From assembly GCA_002633005.1 (NCBI GenBank), contig NMRA01000919.1, positions 1 through 64,000 of the forward strand: a stretch of DNA of 64,000 nt, read 5' to 3'. Source of the stretch: Phoronis australis. Lineage: Eukaryota; Phoronida; Phoronidae. This document shows, piece after piece, positions 34,066 through 45,521 of this stretch; the first letter of the stretch is position 1; each line of letters begins with the position of its first letter. The position numbers were made by a program, and so were the translations under genes. Below the pieces are notes generated by a model. It did not search any database, was not told the DNA's origin, and saw only the letters and a list, made by a program, of their open reading frames with translations.

Positions 34066-35429
34066 GGCATAACATTTTTGTAGCCTGAGCAGATAAAAGG
34101 TTGATTGGCGCAAGAGAAGGCCGATGTCTTCAATGCTCAGAAAAATTTCGGCAGGCAAGAGACTTGCCAAGAAAACGACACAGTTGAGTCCGGGCATTCT
34201 AAAGGAAGAACTGCAGCCAATTCCAATTATTCGGTGCAACTTCTCTCACCCGACAGTGTTGTTTCACGATACCGCAACCTCAAACAGCGTCAAAGAAACG
34301 AAACGCGGAGGATGAGATATTACAGAGTATTAATATTTATTCTTGGATACAGGTGTCCACCTCAAAATTAATTTCCCACGGCCATTCTTTATGCCAATAG
34401 CAATGTTTTCGTCAACTGAAGAACAGGAATCATAGACATCCCGCACGCTCCGTCTATGGTTCTGACACTTCAAACTTTTGTCAACACGACATGTAGCCGC
34501 AGAAAGTTTGATGTTGACCTCATTCTAATCTCTGCAATCCACTGTCAGGGGACGAAAACAATTCAAAGTCCGCTCCTCGAAATAGGGCTTGCTTAGCTGG
34601 AATTCAGAACTGCGGTCATGAGAGTGTTTTCACCTCCTGATTGCGAAGCGATCGAGTGGTATCTTCATCAGCGCGTGCTCTCAGTGGGAGGTCACCGCTT
34701 TATCCACTCAAGCGCTCGACCAACAACTGACGAGAGTCTCAGAACTCCCACATGCAAATTTGATATGCAAATGAGGGAGTACTTGACTACTGCGCCATCT
34801 ATACATCGACGGAAAAGCTTAAATACCCGTGACTGCGTGTGGGAAGTTGCGATTGAGTGCTCTGAAGTCGATATTTTTAAAGTACAATTACACCACTGTT
34901 TAAGGTTGCAAAGTGAGTTTTTTGATATCCTTCTACAGAAAAAGCTTTAATCTCACTGATAAAATCATCTGTTTTCTTTTAAACGAAACTTAAGTCCTGA
35001 AATTAGACCGGGGAAGGAGGCCAAAAACGGCGGTTTAGCTAGTTGTCCCTTCCTGGTTATCTCTTCCTGATTGTACGCATTCCTTTACTAACACGGGGTA
35101 CCAACAGAAAAACAACAACTTAATTAAATTAACATTTTGTTTTATTTACATTAGTGGTCCAAACTGTTTGATTTTAATAAGCTGAATTCTACTAATAATA
35201 ACTAAATGAAATTGTAAACTATAACTTTTCTGCAAATACTTCTGAAATTGAAAAAAATCAATGAATTTAGTTAAAATCTGTAACAATTTCTTCACTTAAA
35301 ATTAAAGGTGCCTTTGTAATATTTAATCGTTTTAAGGTTCTTACGTGTGAGATACATTTCAGCTTATGCAAGCTTAGAAAGTAAAAATATGACCTAAGGT
35401 TATTTTTAATGGCTGAAAAATTTCAATTT

Positions 35430-35660
35430 CATGGGTGAGATGGACGTACGGGACGGACGTACAAATTTGCTGTACGTCTATCATACAATTTCTGACTAAA
35501 CGAATAATCCCAGGGATGAAAAATTTTGGTCAATAGTATTGAGCAACAAATTAAAAAAGAATCTGAACTTATTTTAATTTGAGAATCTGAAATTATTCTA
35601 ATTTTGATTAAAAACATTTAACGTAACTAAACTTTTTAACACTTTTGTGATGGACGTACG
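35430..35660. repeat. GGACGTACG motif cluster
   Basis: GATGGACGTACG, GGGACGGACGTACA and GATGGACGTACGGC occur within about 230 bp of AT-rich DNA, echoing 28448-28655. This is a shared word rather than an alignable long repeat. It may be a relic of a diverged element on either side of the 4,972-bp insertion. Confidence 0.4.
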
Positions 35661-36673
35661 GCATCATGATATCCAGGAATTGACCTTTGACCCCAAAAGG
35701 TCAGCGATGTGCCAAAGTTGAAATGTTATTTTTTATAAAGTTTGGGGTTCATGCACAAATTTGATAGTATCGTGAAACCCCCATAATTAGCTTTTTTACG
35801 ACAATAATTAGCAACACACATGAAAATCGAGCTAATTTTCTGGGTGAAGTGACCCCAAAAAATGGGTCCATTTAGACAAAAAATTGAAAGTTATAGGACA
35901 GTCAAATGTGGTTCCTGAAACTAGCGACAATGGGTTTTTAGATGAAACCAGAAATGTTAGTGTAACCACACTTCTAATTTTTTGTCTCGAGGTTGACCTT
36001 TTCACGGAATTGCCCAAATATAAATTGAAACTGACGCTGCATACATGTATGTAAGGGCACCAAGTACACACAGTAGTAGTGTCTCAACCAACCAAGCCTA
36101 TTGTCAACAAGTGTAAAACAACTGAACACACATAAAATGTTCTAATGATGAGGTCCTAACCACCTTTCAAAATGTAATCGCCGTACACAAAATATTCCTT
36201 TTGAACTCAACATATTTTAGCAACAGCAGCGATGAGCTGAAACTTTCCGTTTCTACAAGTACATTAGGTCATCAGAAAGTTGAAACTTTCTCGCTCGCAT
36301 GTGGCTGAAGCCGTACATCGTTAGTGGGATTAATTAAAAGCTTGCAAGTGTTTTCATCCCATTCAAAGTCGGTTTCTATAATTCATGAATCGACAAATGG
36401 CTCGATTCTTTCGTTGCTCAAGGGTTTCCATTTGCAAGTTTACTTGAGGATATGGGTACAGTACCTGTGTAATATTTAATTGTGTGGTGCAGACAGCACC
36501 TCACTCTCATTGTTGTCCCAATTATGTTGATACATATTTAGTTTATATTATAACTATATTTTTCCAATACCATTTTGTGAGCAAGACTTCCAATAGTCCC
36601 TTTCTTATCAGAACCGTATAGAAAAACAGTATTGTTATACTGAATAGCTTCAATACTGAAGATATACATCTAA

Positions 36674-36740
36674 CCAGGAAGTCATTACCAGGAAGGGACA
36701 AGTTACTGTTTTGGCGCATTTTAACGTGTTTCCAAATGAC
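36674..36740 (+). mobile_element. Diverged solitary end of the 4,972-bp element family
   Basis: The sequence ACCAGGAAGTCATTACCAGG, GAAGGGACAAG and GCGCATTTTAACGTGTTTCC follows the left end at 30097-30160 with small changes. No matching right end was found between here and 45 kb, so this is probably a truncated copy. Confidence 0.55.
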
Positions 36741-37784
36741 TTTCCGATCTCACTAAATTGTCCCCTCAATATACGCCAGCTGAAAGCGGAAAGGCGTAAT
36801 CGAGCGTGATTTTTAACAAAAGAAGTTCCTTGACTACGGAGGAATTTATTCCAAGAACAAATATATCTGGTTGCATGTTTACGAATTATTCTAGGGCGAT
36901 ACCTTATTTTGACAGGGGTGACTAATGGTTTTGTAAACTTAACGTTACAGTCAGACATGTGCGCCTTTCCCAACCACAGGTCGCGTCACGATATGCATAG
37001 TTGCTCGCATTTTTCGTGGATGAGGGTGAATTCAAGAGGTGAACGTGATCCAGTCATATACATGTACAGACAGAGAGAAAATACAAAATAACGAGAGCGC
37101 TCAGAGAAGCGACACTTGGCGAAATTACGCGAAAACAGGACGATCGGGAGGACGACGACGACGACGATCATGACGACTAGCGAGAAATGATGAATATCTT
37201 ATGAAAGCCCGTTTAAAACTCTATCGAACTGTACAGATTTTTGATCGGTTAATACAGATGGCAAGAAAATCCCGGCACACAAAACTATTTGCAAAAAACG
37301 CCAAATTTGACAATTTTCTCCCTGAAATAACCACTTCCCTGCAAGTGCTAGAAAAAGTCTGACTACAGATTCAGAGTGCTCGTCCTCACTAGATTGTAAC
37401 TATGTGGTCATAGTAAGCCTCTTACCAGCTACTTTTTTGGCAAATTTATCTGACTGACAGCCACCTGAAATCGCACCCGCTTTCTCGGACAGCAGACGAC
37501 AGGTGTTGATAGCAAATGACAGCCACCAGTTTGCATCAAAAGTAGGTAAAACGTGGCTTTTCTCATTCAAAAACACAAGTAAATAAGTTTCTTGGCAATC
37601 GTTGTCAACAATTTCCTCAAACCACCCGCCAAACCTGACACACGCCCTCAACATAAATTCTACGGACTAGAAAATGCTCCGTGGCCGCGGCTTGACTGTT
37701 CAGTGCTACCTACAGTCTTGAGCGACAATAGGCAAAATTAACGACGATGATGATTGTGATGATGAAGGTGGCGATTATGAACAA

Positions 37785-37843
37785 CTAAGTTCGTCGTATG
37801 AATGTTATGATGTGACATCATAACATTCATACGACGAACTTAG
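37785..37843. repeat. Perfect 29-bp inverted repeat with 1-nt loop
   Basis: The arm starting CTAAGTTCGTCGTATGAATG at 37785-37813 is exactly inverted at 37815-37843 around a single G. It could be a fold-back made at a replication or assembly join, or a minimal palindrome left by a transposon. Confidence 0.9.
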
Positions 37844-38080
37844 ATGTCATAAATTAGTAAGAAATAAGCTACAGTCTTGTTCAAATAAACTAAGTAAGTT
37901 TTCAAGAGGGAAAGGAATACCGTCAAAAATCTCACAATGCAGGCTAAGCCGACCCAGCCAAATGGGCGTCCCCAACTGCAGAATTTTGGAAAATGTGTCC
38001 TATCCAGGCCACCTCTTGGCAAGAAACGTAGGTGTGCGTTCTTTCCTTTGATTGGTTGGTTTCATTCTGCTTTGGCAGCC

Positions 38081-38537
38081 ACGTCCCCAAGCTTCAAGAT
38101 GGCGCTGAACGGTTTAGGCATTTGAGCGCAAAGATTAGCCGCTGCCTTGACGTCATTAAACCAAAGGCAAATTTTAATTATTTTCACAGGCGTTGTTACT
38201 GCCAATCATGAAGCACAAGGCATTGTTTTGACTATTGTTTGAAATAAAGGTGGTAGGCGTACTTATTTTCAAATCTTTTTTCATTAATACTATCATAGTA
38301 ATTAATCAGTTTTGGAATAAAAAATGCAATACTTTAGACTTAAATTACTCCAATATACCGTTATCTTTTATTTTTTATATTATACGGCAAAAATTTTCAA
38401 AGGTAATATTACCTTATATTACTCGTGATATTCTGGCGATTTCCGTCAAAATGTGTCAGAGTTCTGAAACATTTCTTTCCCAGAAACCAAGCCTCAAATG
38501 GCTAAACCGATCAGCGCCATCTTGAGGCTTGGGGACA
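38081..38537. mobile_element. MITE with TCCCCAAGC-TTCAAGATGGCGC termini
   Basis: The left end, GTCCCCAAGCTTCAAGATGG then CGCTGAACGGTTTAG, is inverted at about 38492-38535 with few mismatches (about 44 bp). The AT-rich interior of about 370 bp has no coding capacity. Confidence 0.65.
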
Positions 38538-38539
38538 AG

Positions 38540-40020
38540 GCTGTCTGCTCTGGATGACCGTTATCTCACATGATGTATCCGTTTATGTAAATTGACCAAT
38601 TTCATAGTATGCTTTACACAGAGGACCAATACCACGTTATATTGATGGATCTCTCCTGGTTACATATAACAAAGAATCCCAAGGATTAGCATTGTCGTTA
38701 TAACTAATTTGGACATACTGAGTAGTTTTAAGCTCACCAGCGAAAATTATTTCCAAGTAAATAATGTAAAAATACGCGGGCGATCCCCAAATGTAATGTC
38801 AGAACATTAACGTTTTAAGGTTTCAAAACCAATACATTGACCTCTAAAACCCACACGGACACTGGACTGAAGGATTGAGTTAAATAGAAACCGGGCCGTT
38901 CAGTGATTGCCGTAGCTGGACGATGATTTCTCAACTTCGATCGGAGTCGCCGTCCACTCTTGGTATCTCAAAAGTTGCTCTTAGCTGTTATAATTGTGCA
39001 GCACAGAGCAATTATCGCATTAGGGAGCTGGGGGGAGGTGGACGGGGTAGCTATAGTCCAAATGCTGGATGAATAATTGAAATGTCAAGGACACAAACTG
39101 CTAATGTTTTAAGGCGTTTCCTTCTGAAATTGTACTTGTATCCCTCGTGTAAAGCTAGTATGGAATCCTCCTGCGATGGGTTTTTATTCCTTGACAACAG
39201 TTTTGATTCCATGCGTGTTTACATTAATGGATTCATTCGGTGTAGTAGAGAGTTGGCTTTTTTCTAGTGACATCAGATAAAAAGCGAGCCTCGCTCTAAA
39301 AAAAAACAAAAAAACACTGACATCAGACCTCCGGACACCGGTGTTAGTTGTCTGGAATACGGACTAAGCGGGAGTATGATTGTGTTCCGAGAAAGTGTAA
39401 CGTGAAGGCTTTTACTTTGTGGCTGTTACGATTAACTCCAACTGAATGCTTTTCTTGCTATTTGTGGAATAAATTCATGTTGTTTGCCCTACAGAAGTAG
39501 ACGAGGAATTTACCAAGAGTATAAAATCAGCAAATCCTGACTTGTGTTTGAGGCCGTACTCTTTACCCAGTCATAACAACTACCCTAAAACGTTTATCTT
39601 GGCGAGGTTTTGTTGCAGACACGTTTATCGAAGCACAATAAACATATCTTAGTCAAATACATTGGACCAGTTTCCGTTTTTCTACAGGTCAAATAAGGGC
39701 AATGTGCTCTGTTTTCTGGGATTCGATATCGTAATAATTGTGGAGAATGTCGTTAGTAATGAATAATTATTGGCTACTAAATCATTTGATCATAACTGTA
39801 AACAATGTGTCACCTTGGTTCTGGCGACAGGCATTACATAATGCAACATTTTCAAAAGGTCAGAATTCGATGCAACGAAAAATGTTCCATTTTCAATATC
39901 ACCTATCACAAAATCAGATATTAGTGTGAGATTTGTAAAAAGGGTTCAAAAATACATTGTACATGTACGGTAATATTAGAATGTAAGGCCAAGTAAAGAC
40001 GTGGGCTTGGATGGGGGAAT
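38540..40020. other. Intergenic DNA, nothing recognised
   Basis: Short open frames only, without domain motifs or splice signals. Confidence 0.4.
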
Positions 40021-40029
40021 TGGTGGTAT

Positions 40030-40067
40030 CAGGAAGAGATAACCAGGATCCTGGTTATCTCTTCCTG
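40030..40067. mobile_element. 38-bp perfect palindrome made of two abutting TIRs, with 7-bp target duplication
   Basis: The sequence is CAGGAAGAGATAACCAGG joined through AT to the exact inverse, so it is its own reverse complement over 38 bp. It is flanked by GTGGTAT on both sides (40023-40029 and 40068-40074). The 18-bp arm equals the outer 18 bp of the 4,972-bp element at 30098, and the duplication length (7 bp) is the same. It is best read as an insertion of an element reduced to its ends. Confidence 0.85.
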
Positions 40068-40798
40068 GTGGTATGCATATTTTAATGAGCAACGAAACTG
40101 GGAAGTTCGGAGTTCAAGATATGACGGACAACATGGCAAGAATTGTATGATGACACGTGGCTTTCCTCAGACTCCCGATCTCTGCCTGGTGGTTTGGTAA
40201 TTGACCCAATTGTGCAGCACGCCCAGCAGAGGAAGATACAATGCATTATTGCAACATTAAACAAACGTTAGAAGTCACATTCCTTGTCCAATTTGCAAAA
40301 TTCAAAAACTTAGTCCCGTTTGCATATAACGAACTATTCCCCCATGCTATTTACAGACGTTCAAAACGAAAATTTAAAAATACTATTGTCGCCCCTAATA
40401 TGTTTATGATCATCTCATTATTTAGAGAACAAATAACATCAGCAGCCTGTAACCACAACAGCATGGTGTCTTTGATCTGAATCGACAAATGCTGTGGTGC
40501 GCAAACCGGTCGAGTTGCCCAGTCTCAACCGGATAGGGTGTCAACGAAGAAATCTTTTCATGAACCGATTTTGAATTGACGTAATCATTCTACTGGTTTT
40601 TATATATATTTGAAGGAGCAAATAGTGTTTAAATTCTTCATAATTTCATCGATAGTTAGTCAGCGCGACTTGTAACTCCAAAAAGCAAAGTTACTAGGGC
40701 AACAGCACCATTGTCAACTTCTCTACGTTTCTAGGGATGATCCTAAAAAATGCCTTGAGCGTTTGTGTAGATGTTTGCCTCGATGAAGCACGTCCTTA

Positions 40799-40921
40799 CT
40801 AACTCCCGTTTTGGGAGAACCACGTCCAACACAAACCTCGTTCCCTTTCAATTTCTTCGAATAATCTCTCGACATGACTACCGCCAATCTCAAAATTAGA
40901 TTGGTGATCTTGACCGTCAAA
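40799..40921 (-). CDS. Candidate orphan coding exon
   Basis: After a TATTGTAG acceptor the minus strand reads FDGQDHQSNFEIGGSHVERL and then FEEIERERG, with a possible GTTTGT donor, or otherwise a stop a few codons on (WTWFSQNGS). The acidic helix-like composition is unlike the surroundings. No homologue is recognised and no partner exon was found, so this is weak. Confidence 0.2.
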   Translation of the reverse strand, partial: FDGQDHQSNFEIGGSHVERLFEEIERERGLCWTWFSQNGS

Positions 40922-41897
40922 CTACAATACCTGGTTGCCATGGTACCTGCACCCAAGTCCGCTTGTACCCTAGGCGTGGCTGTCTGATTCTACTAAGACT
41001 GCCTTCAAGCCTGAAATTACTGATTTCCGCGGGCCAAATACCTCGTTACCATGACATTTGGTGTTACGTTCCCACTACACAAGTGTTGAATAAATATTTA
41101 TTCAAGTAATTATGATCGCATCACAATATACAAAAAATTATAGGAATTGTCTCCATAACTAGAAGTTAACGTATTTACTCAGAGACTTTGTAATTTTGCT
41201 CAAATGCGATTTGGTTATTTTTCAGACAGTTGTGTGGAGTTTGATTTTTGTCTTAAGTCCACTTTTTGTGAAATAGAAACCAGCACGCCACAAAGACTTG
41301 CAAAATTCGTGTCAAATGAAGGTCATAACATATCAAATATTGGTTGTGAAGAGAAGTGAACCACGGTTGTTAATTCTGCTGAGAATCAATGAAAAAATGT
41401 GTGTATTGTTCGTACAGAGAACGCTAATTTCTTATTTTAGGTAATTGTAGAAATAGGCTTTCTTCGTTAATATTCGTTCATGATAATCTCTTTGTAATGT
41501 TTAGCTTAGTCACGGTCCAGTTCATAGTTTTCAAGGGTCGTGCGGCATTGCACAAATGCGTGTCCTTACTACTTCACCTATCACCTTTCCATGTTCACTT
41601 TACTGTATACTTGTATATGTTTTATGATTATTGGCAATGCGTCGCATCAAATCTTATAGCACCATTACCACTTTACAAAAAATTGTCTATTTGCTAGTTC
41701 AAATACGTGTGAAGTAAAGAACGACAGATGTACTTCTACAACTAGCTCCGGTGTTTATTTCAATAAAGAACACGTAAACGTATTGGTACTTTCACACAGA
41801 AAGGCAACGGAAAGGTTCCTGTGCCTTCTCAGAGGAGATTGTTCCGGGGGAGGGAAAAGATTTCCTTTCCCAGTCATTACCAAAACAACCTCCAACC

Positions 41898-42060
41898 ATC
41901 ACAGAGGCGGATCTAGGATATCACAAGGGAGGGGGGACGAACATTTTGTCTGTAAGCATTTGCGTTCCCCACGATTGTAGATGCGCATAGCACCGAATGG
42001 GGAGGAAAATTTCCTAGGCGGGAGGGGGGCAAACCCCCTCCCGCCTAGGAAATTTTTCTG
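41898..42060. mobile_element. GGCGGATCTAGG-type element end with G/C hairpin
   Basis: AGGCGGATCTAGGATATCAC at 41904 is the terminus shared with 11034 and 3495. It is followed at 42006-42056 by a perfect 23-bp inverted repeat (AATTTCCTAGGCGGGAGGGG against its inverse) with a 5-nt loop. Confidence 0.55.
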
Positions 42061-42164
42061 TTTTTCCTATAAAAATCAAGCATTTTCCTTGATTCCTGAA
42101 GTATTATCTAAGAAAAAAAGGCAAAAAAAAAAACACGGAGATCGTGTCAAACAGGGACAACTGC

Positions 42165-42240
42165 AAATACCACAGACTCAAACTCACGACCTGGCGTATA
42201 GAACGCGCGTGCTATACCACTACACCACCAAGATCTAGCC
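42165..42240 (-). repeat. tRNA-derived fragment (SINE-like)
   Basis: The minus strand reads GGTGTAGTGGTATAGCACGC, then a run resembling an anticodon arm, then GGTCGTGAGTTTGAGTC. These resemble the D-arm/box A and T-arm/box B of a tRNA, but no clean 5-bp anticodon stem or acceptor stem can be drawn. It is therefore a tRNA pseudogene or SINE head, not a functional tRNA. Confidence 0.45.
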
Positions 42241-42752
42241 TAACTCCTATTTCGATAATAAGAGACCTACTTCTTTATGGTCCACAGCGTTTGCGCGCGA
42301 AACCTACTTCTTTTTGCAATGCTTATTGCATGTTTTATATTTTGTGCAATCGGTTCGTAACAAAGTGGTTGTATTTAAAATAGACTTCAACTGCTCAAAA
42401 GACAAAATCCGTTTTTCGTGTTGGCAATAATGACGGGATTGCTTTGGAAATCGTCTTAAGTTAAGGTTTGACAAAGAGAGGATTATGAGTTCTTGAGTGA
42501 TTCACTATGGCTTCGATTAAAATTCACATCTTACCAGCAGCTTCTGTGTTTCCATCGTCACTCAGGTTTCATTTTCTTTAAAAAATGAAGTAATTTTCTT
42601 CATTGCACAGTGGAGCAGACGACGGAAACAGAGTCGTAGTGCGCAGCGCCACTGCCGGTCTCCTGGGATATCGCGAGAGAGCCTATCCTTAGCCAAAATT
42701 CCGTTACGATTGCGCCGTGTTCGGAATATGACACTTGAAATTGGATCTGAGC

Positions 42753-42957
42753 CCAAGCAGCCAAAGCTAACGTTTTCTGTTGTTTCAAATCGTCGCCTAT
42801 GCGACTTACGACTTAGAGTGATTCTAACACTGAAGGAAGAAATTTTGAAACTGACGGGGTAATTTCGAGTGATTTTTATTTTTTTTTTCAAATGTCAATT
42901 GGGCGATATTCGGCTACAAAACCGAGATGCCTGCGCACAATAACTTATTGCTTGACA
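42753..42957. repeat. Near-identical 205-bp duplication, copy A
   Basis: This matches 43071-43273 almost base for base (the poly-T differs by two). It ends at the single N of 42958. The intervening about 113 bp is unrelated. Near-identity plus an N at the junction suggests an assembly artefact from two haplotypes. Confidence 0.9.
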
Positions 42958-43070
42958 NCGGGGTTAATTAATAAATTCAACATTTCCTACGTTCTTGCTG
43001 TTTTACTTTTTGCGGCAGCCACGGGATCCGCTTATGCATCACCCACGTCGCCAACCCTCATCGGTCTGCT

Positions 43071-43273
43071 CCAAGCAGCCAAAGCTAACGTTTTCTGTTG
43101 TTTCAAATCGTCGCCTATGCGACTTACGACTTAGAGTGATTCTAACACTGAAGGAAGAAATTTTGAAACTGACGGGGTAATTTCGAGTGATTTTTATTTT
43201 TTTTTCAAATGTCAATTGGGCGATATTCGGCTACAAAACCGAGATGCCTGCGCACAATAACTTATTGCTTGAC
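43071..43273. repeat. Near-identical 205-bp duplication, copy B
   Basis: Second copy of 42753-42957 in direct orientation, about 317 bp downstream, beginning CCAAGCAGCCAAAGCTAACG. Confidence 0.9.
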
Positions 43274-43599
43274 AATATCAGGAATTTAATCCGCGACCTC
43301 GCCGAATGTTAGACCTCAGAGAAACAGTTACAGTAAAATCGTTCTACTGTAGAGTGTCAAACTTGTTTTGTCTGAATTTGACAAGTCGCAGATTATAGGC
43401 TAACTAAAGCCTTCTCAGTTTCATATTGACCTCAATCTTCAATACCCTCACTGGTACTGTCCTCTGTTTCGAGGCTGTTGAGCCTAACTTTGGTTGAACG
43501 TCAATTATACTGTAAAACAAGACTGTATAAGACAACATAATATTATGCGGTAACAGATACATTTCAGGGTGGCTTAGACGGTGTCACACGTGTATTGAC

Positions 43600-43980
43600 T
43601 ACATGCAAGGCATTACATCATCACAGAATCCGTGGACTGATTCGGACCTGGACTGGCCCTGAATGCAGCCGTTCTCTTTGTAAAAACTCCAGGTTATGCT
43701 GTAGTTAGTGTATACAATTACTTTTTCTGATTTATCTAGATTAGAGCATTTACACGTGTACCTATTATCGTTTATGCTTATTAGACCCTAGTCTATACTT
43801 TAGCGATTACGACAACTTAACATTTATTTAAAATTATATCTCTGTGTTATTCTCCACCATTAGCTTAAGTTACATTTTCTTCATGTTTCTGTTAATTTAA
43901 TGGCGAAGAAATAATCCAACAGGCTAATGTAAATATGTTCTCCGAACGACGTTAAATAAAGATTCTTGATTCTTGAAAGA
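43600..43980 (+). mobile_element. Probable LINE 3' end
   Basis: The sequence ends AAATAAAGATTCTTGATTCTTG, a polyadenylation-like signal followed by a short TTGATTC repeat, as at the 3' ends of CR1/L2-group LINEs. No RT frame is recognisable upstream. Confidence 0.35.
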
Positions 43981-43984
43981 GTTA

Positions 43985-45495
43985 AGCGCATGCCAATCGC
44001 CATCTAAATAAACATTTACTAAAATACAAATGAAAGTCAAAATTACACATAGTGAAAGTTTCAAAACCGATATTGGATACCAATGACTTCTGTCTCTTTA
44101 GAAATTCCAAAACAAGTGTCCATACGTGGTTTCGAGAAAGAAAACCAAAAAATTCACAATTGTCTTTAAAGTACTTGAACTGAAATCTGGTCTATGATTT
44201 TTCGCATCAGTGCAACAATGAAATGGCAACAAGTTCTAACAACTGCGAATTGCAAGTACTCAATCTAAATGCTTTTAGAAATGCCAACTCGCTCAAAGTC
44301 TAGTAATTCAAACCGCCTCTAAATAAAAGAAACATTCTTTTACAGACAGCGGAAAAACAGTATAGTAAGGTTAAGTTCGTGCTAAAGTTTTCGAAACGTG
44401 GATATTTTACAAGAATATCGATTTTGCGAAGATTCCGATTTTGTATCAATTAAATTCATAGCAAGAACGAACTGTTGATTCACTCATGCAGATAAAAGGG
44501 TTAACCGATAAAAGAACCAACTCGTGATTTCTTTAGGCACATTTTGGTGCCATTAAACGCACTTGTTTCCGATAATGTCAAGCGTCTGGTGGTTCATCCA
44601 GTTTGCACAGGTGGGCCCTAACTGGTTGTTCTATATTGGATGATAACATCCTCTGGTTCCATCTATAGCTTAGTTTACTCTGAAACATGATGCAGCAAAA
44701 CCTGTACTCTCGCCATTGTAATACCGATAAATCACTTACCGACTCTAAGCACAACCGGCAACCTCCTACGCTTACTATTGCCCATGTCGACGTCTGGAGC
44801 AGGTTTGAACTCGATCAAGGCAGCGGTTCGTTGACGTTTGGCTCCGAGGTTGCGGGCGCTACAATTGATATCTTGGTTCTGGTTCACGGGCATCCATCAT
44901 CATTCGTCACGTGACTTCCTTGCCCCAGTTTGAGCACACCGGACAACGAACACGTGTTAGTCCATGTCATTCTGATTATATTAAGCCATGCCACAAACAC
45001 CACCCTGACTAACCGAAATTATATCAAATTACACTCTCTTTTTCTGAGTGCACGAGTGAAAGTGCATTATTATTCGCTAGTGTATAAAAATTGAAACACA
45101 CTCTTCTTGCAACCAATTAGTCCCCAGACAGCCGAACATTTAATTTATGTAGAGTGATTTCAACGGCATGACTAAATTGCTATGTTATTGAACAATATAA
45201 AATATATGTTTTAGTAACGTAAAGCAATAGACGATGATTAAAAAACAATTTGGGGCGTTACAAATTGGAGGGCACTGATAGAGTGTTCCTCGATAAATCC
45301 CCGTGTACATGTATGTGCAGCACCTCATTTCACACCAACGCCAATTTACACCCCAGTGTCTACTGAGGGGGAAAACCATATGAGCTCACGCTATAAACAT
45401 TTCCAAGCGACACAAGCAATTTTTGCGTGAATAATCACTGAGAGCCCCGGCCGCAGATTTCGATCGCACTTGGAGCCAGCTCTCTGGAGTGTGCA
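43985..45495. other. Intergenic DNA
   Basis: Only the CPVC repeat copy is noted here. Confidence 0.35.
44872..44953 (-). pseudogene. Second copy of the CPVC-encoding segment
   Basis: An 82-bp match to 4215-4296 that translates on the minus strand to VRCPVCSNWGKEVT, stop, RMMMDAREPEP. The stop shows this copy is not functional. It is about 40.7 kb from the first copy and in the same orientation. Confidence 0.35.
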
Positions 45496-45502
45496 GCTAA
45501 GT

Positions 45503-45521
45503 ATGGCCGAAGGTGACCAAG
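45503..45521 (+). CDS. Candidate first coding exon (MAEGDQ)
   Basis: ATGGCCGAAGGTGACCAAG runs straight into GTAAGTCT, a strong donor, and the ATG sits in a good context (GTATGGCC). It would be a 19-nt first coding exon in phase 1. A possible partner acceptor at 49842 leads only to EQPSQTRYYLIGD and a stop, so no convincing downstream gene was found. Confidence 0.25.

Larger units (their letters stand above)
30098..35069. mobile_element. 4,972-bp TIR DNA transposon with 7-bp target duplication
   Basis: The left end (CAGGAAGAGATAACCAGG, then AAGGGACAACT) and its exact inverse at 35041-35069 form perfect 29-bp terminal inverted repeats. The flanks are ATTGTAC at 30091-30097 and again at 35070-35076, a 7-bp target-site duplication. 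Inside are a 52/53-bp triplicated subterminal repeat (30721-30878), the nested THAP element (32226-33523) and several broken frames. One, at about 33844-34065, reads GAFCVDGNVHGVKEFEAF and then KLTSKYAYCGGIKKYDYG. The superfamily is not assigned, because 7-bp duplications are unusual and no catalytic transposase is recognised. The same 18-bp outer terminus recurs at 40030-40067. Confidence 0.75.
35080..38080. other. Intergenic DNA between elements
   Basis: Apart from the GGACGTACG words, the solitary 36.7-kb transposon end and the 37.8-kb palindrome, no gene or RNA was recognised. Confidence 0.4.

Noticed and set aside
42165-42240. Functional tRNA gene
   Set aside because: Box A and B-like sequences exist, but neither a proper anticodon stem nor an acceptor stem can be folded.
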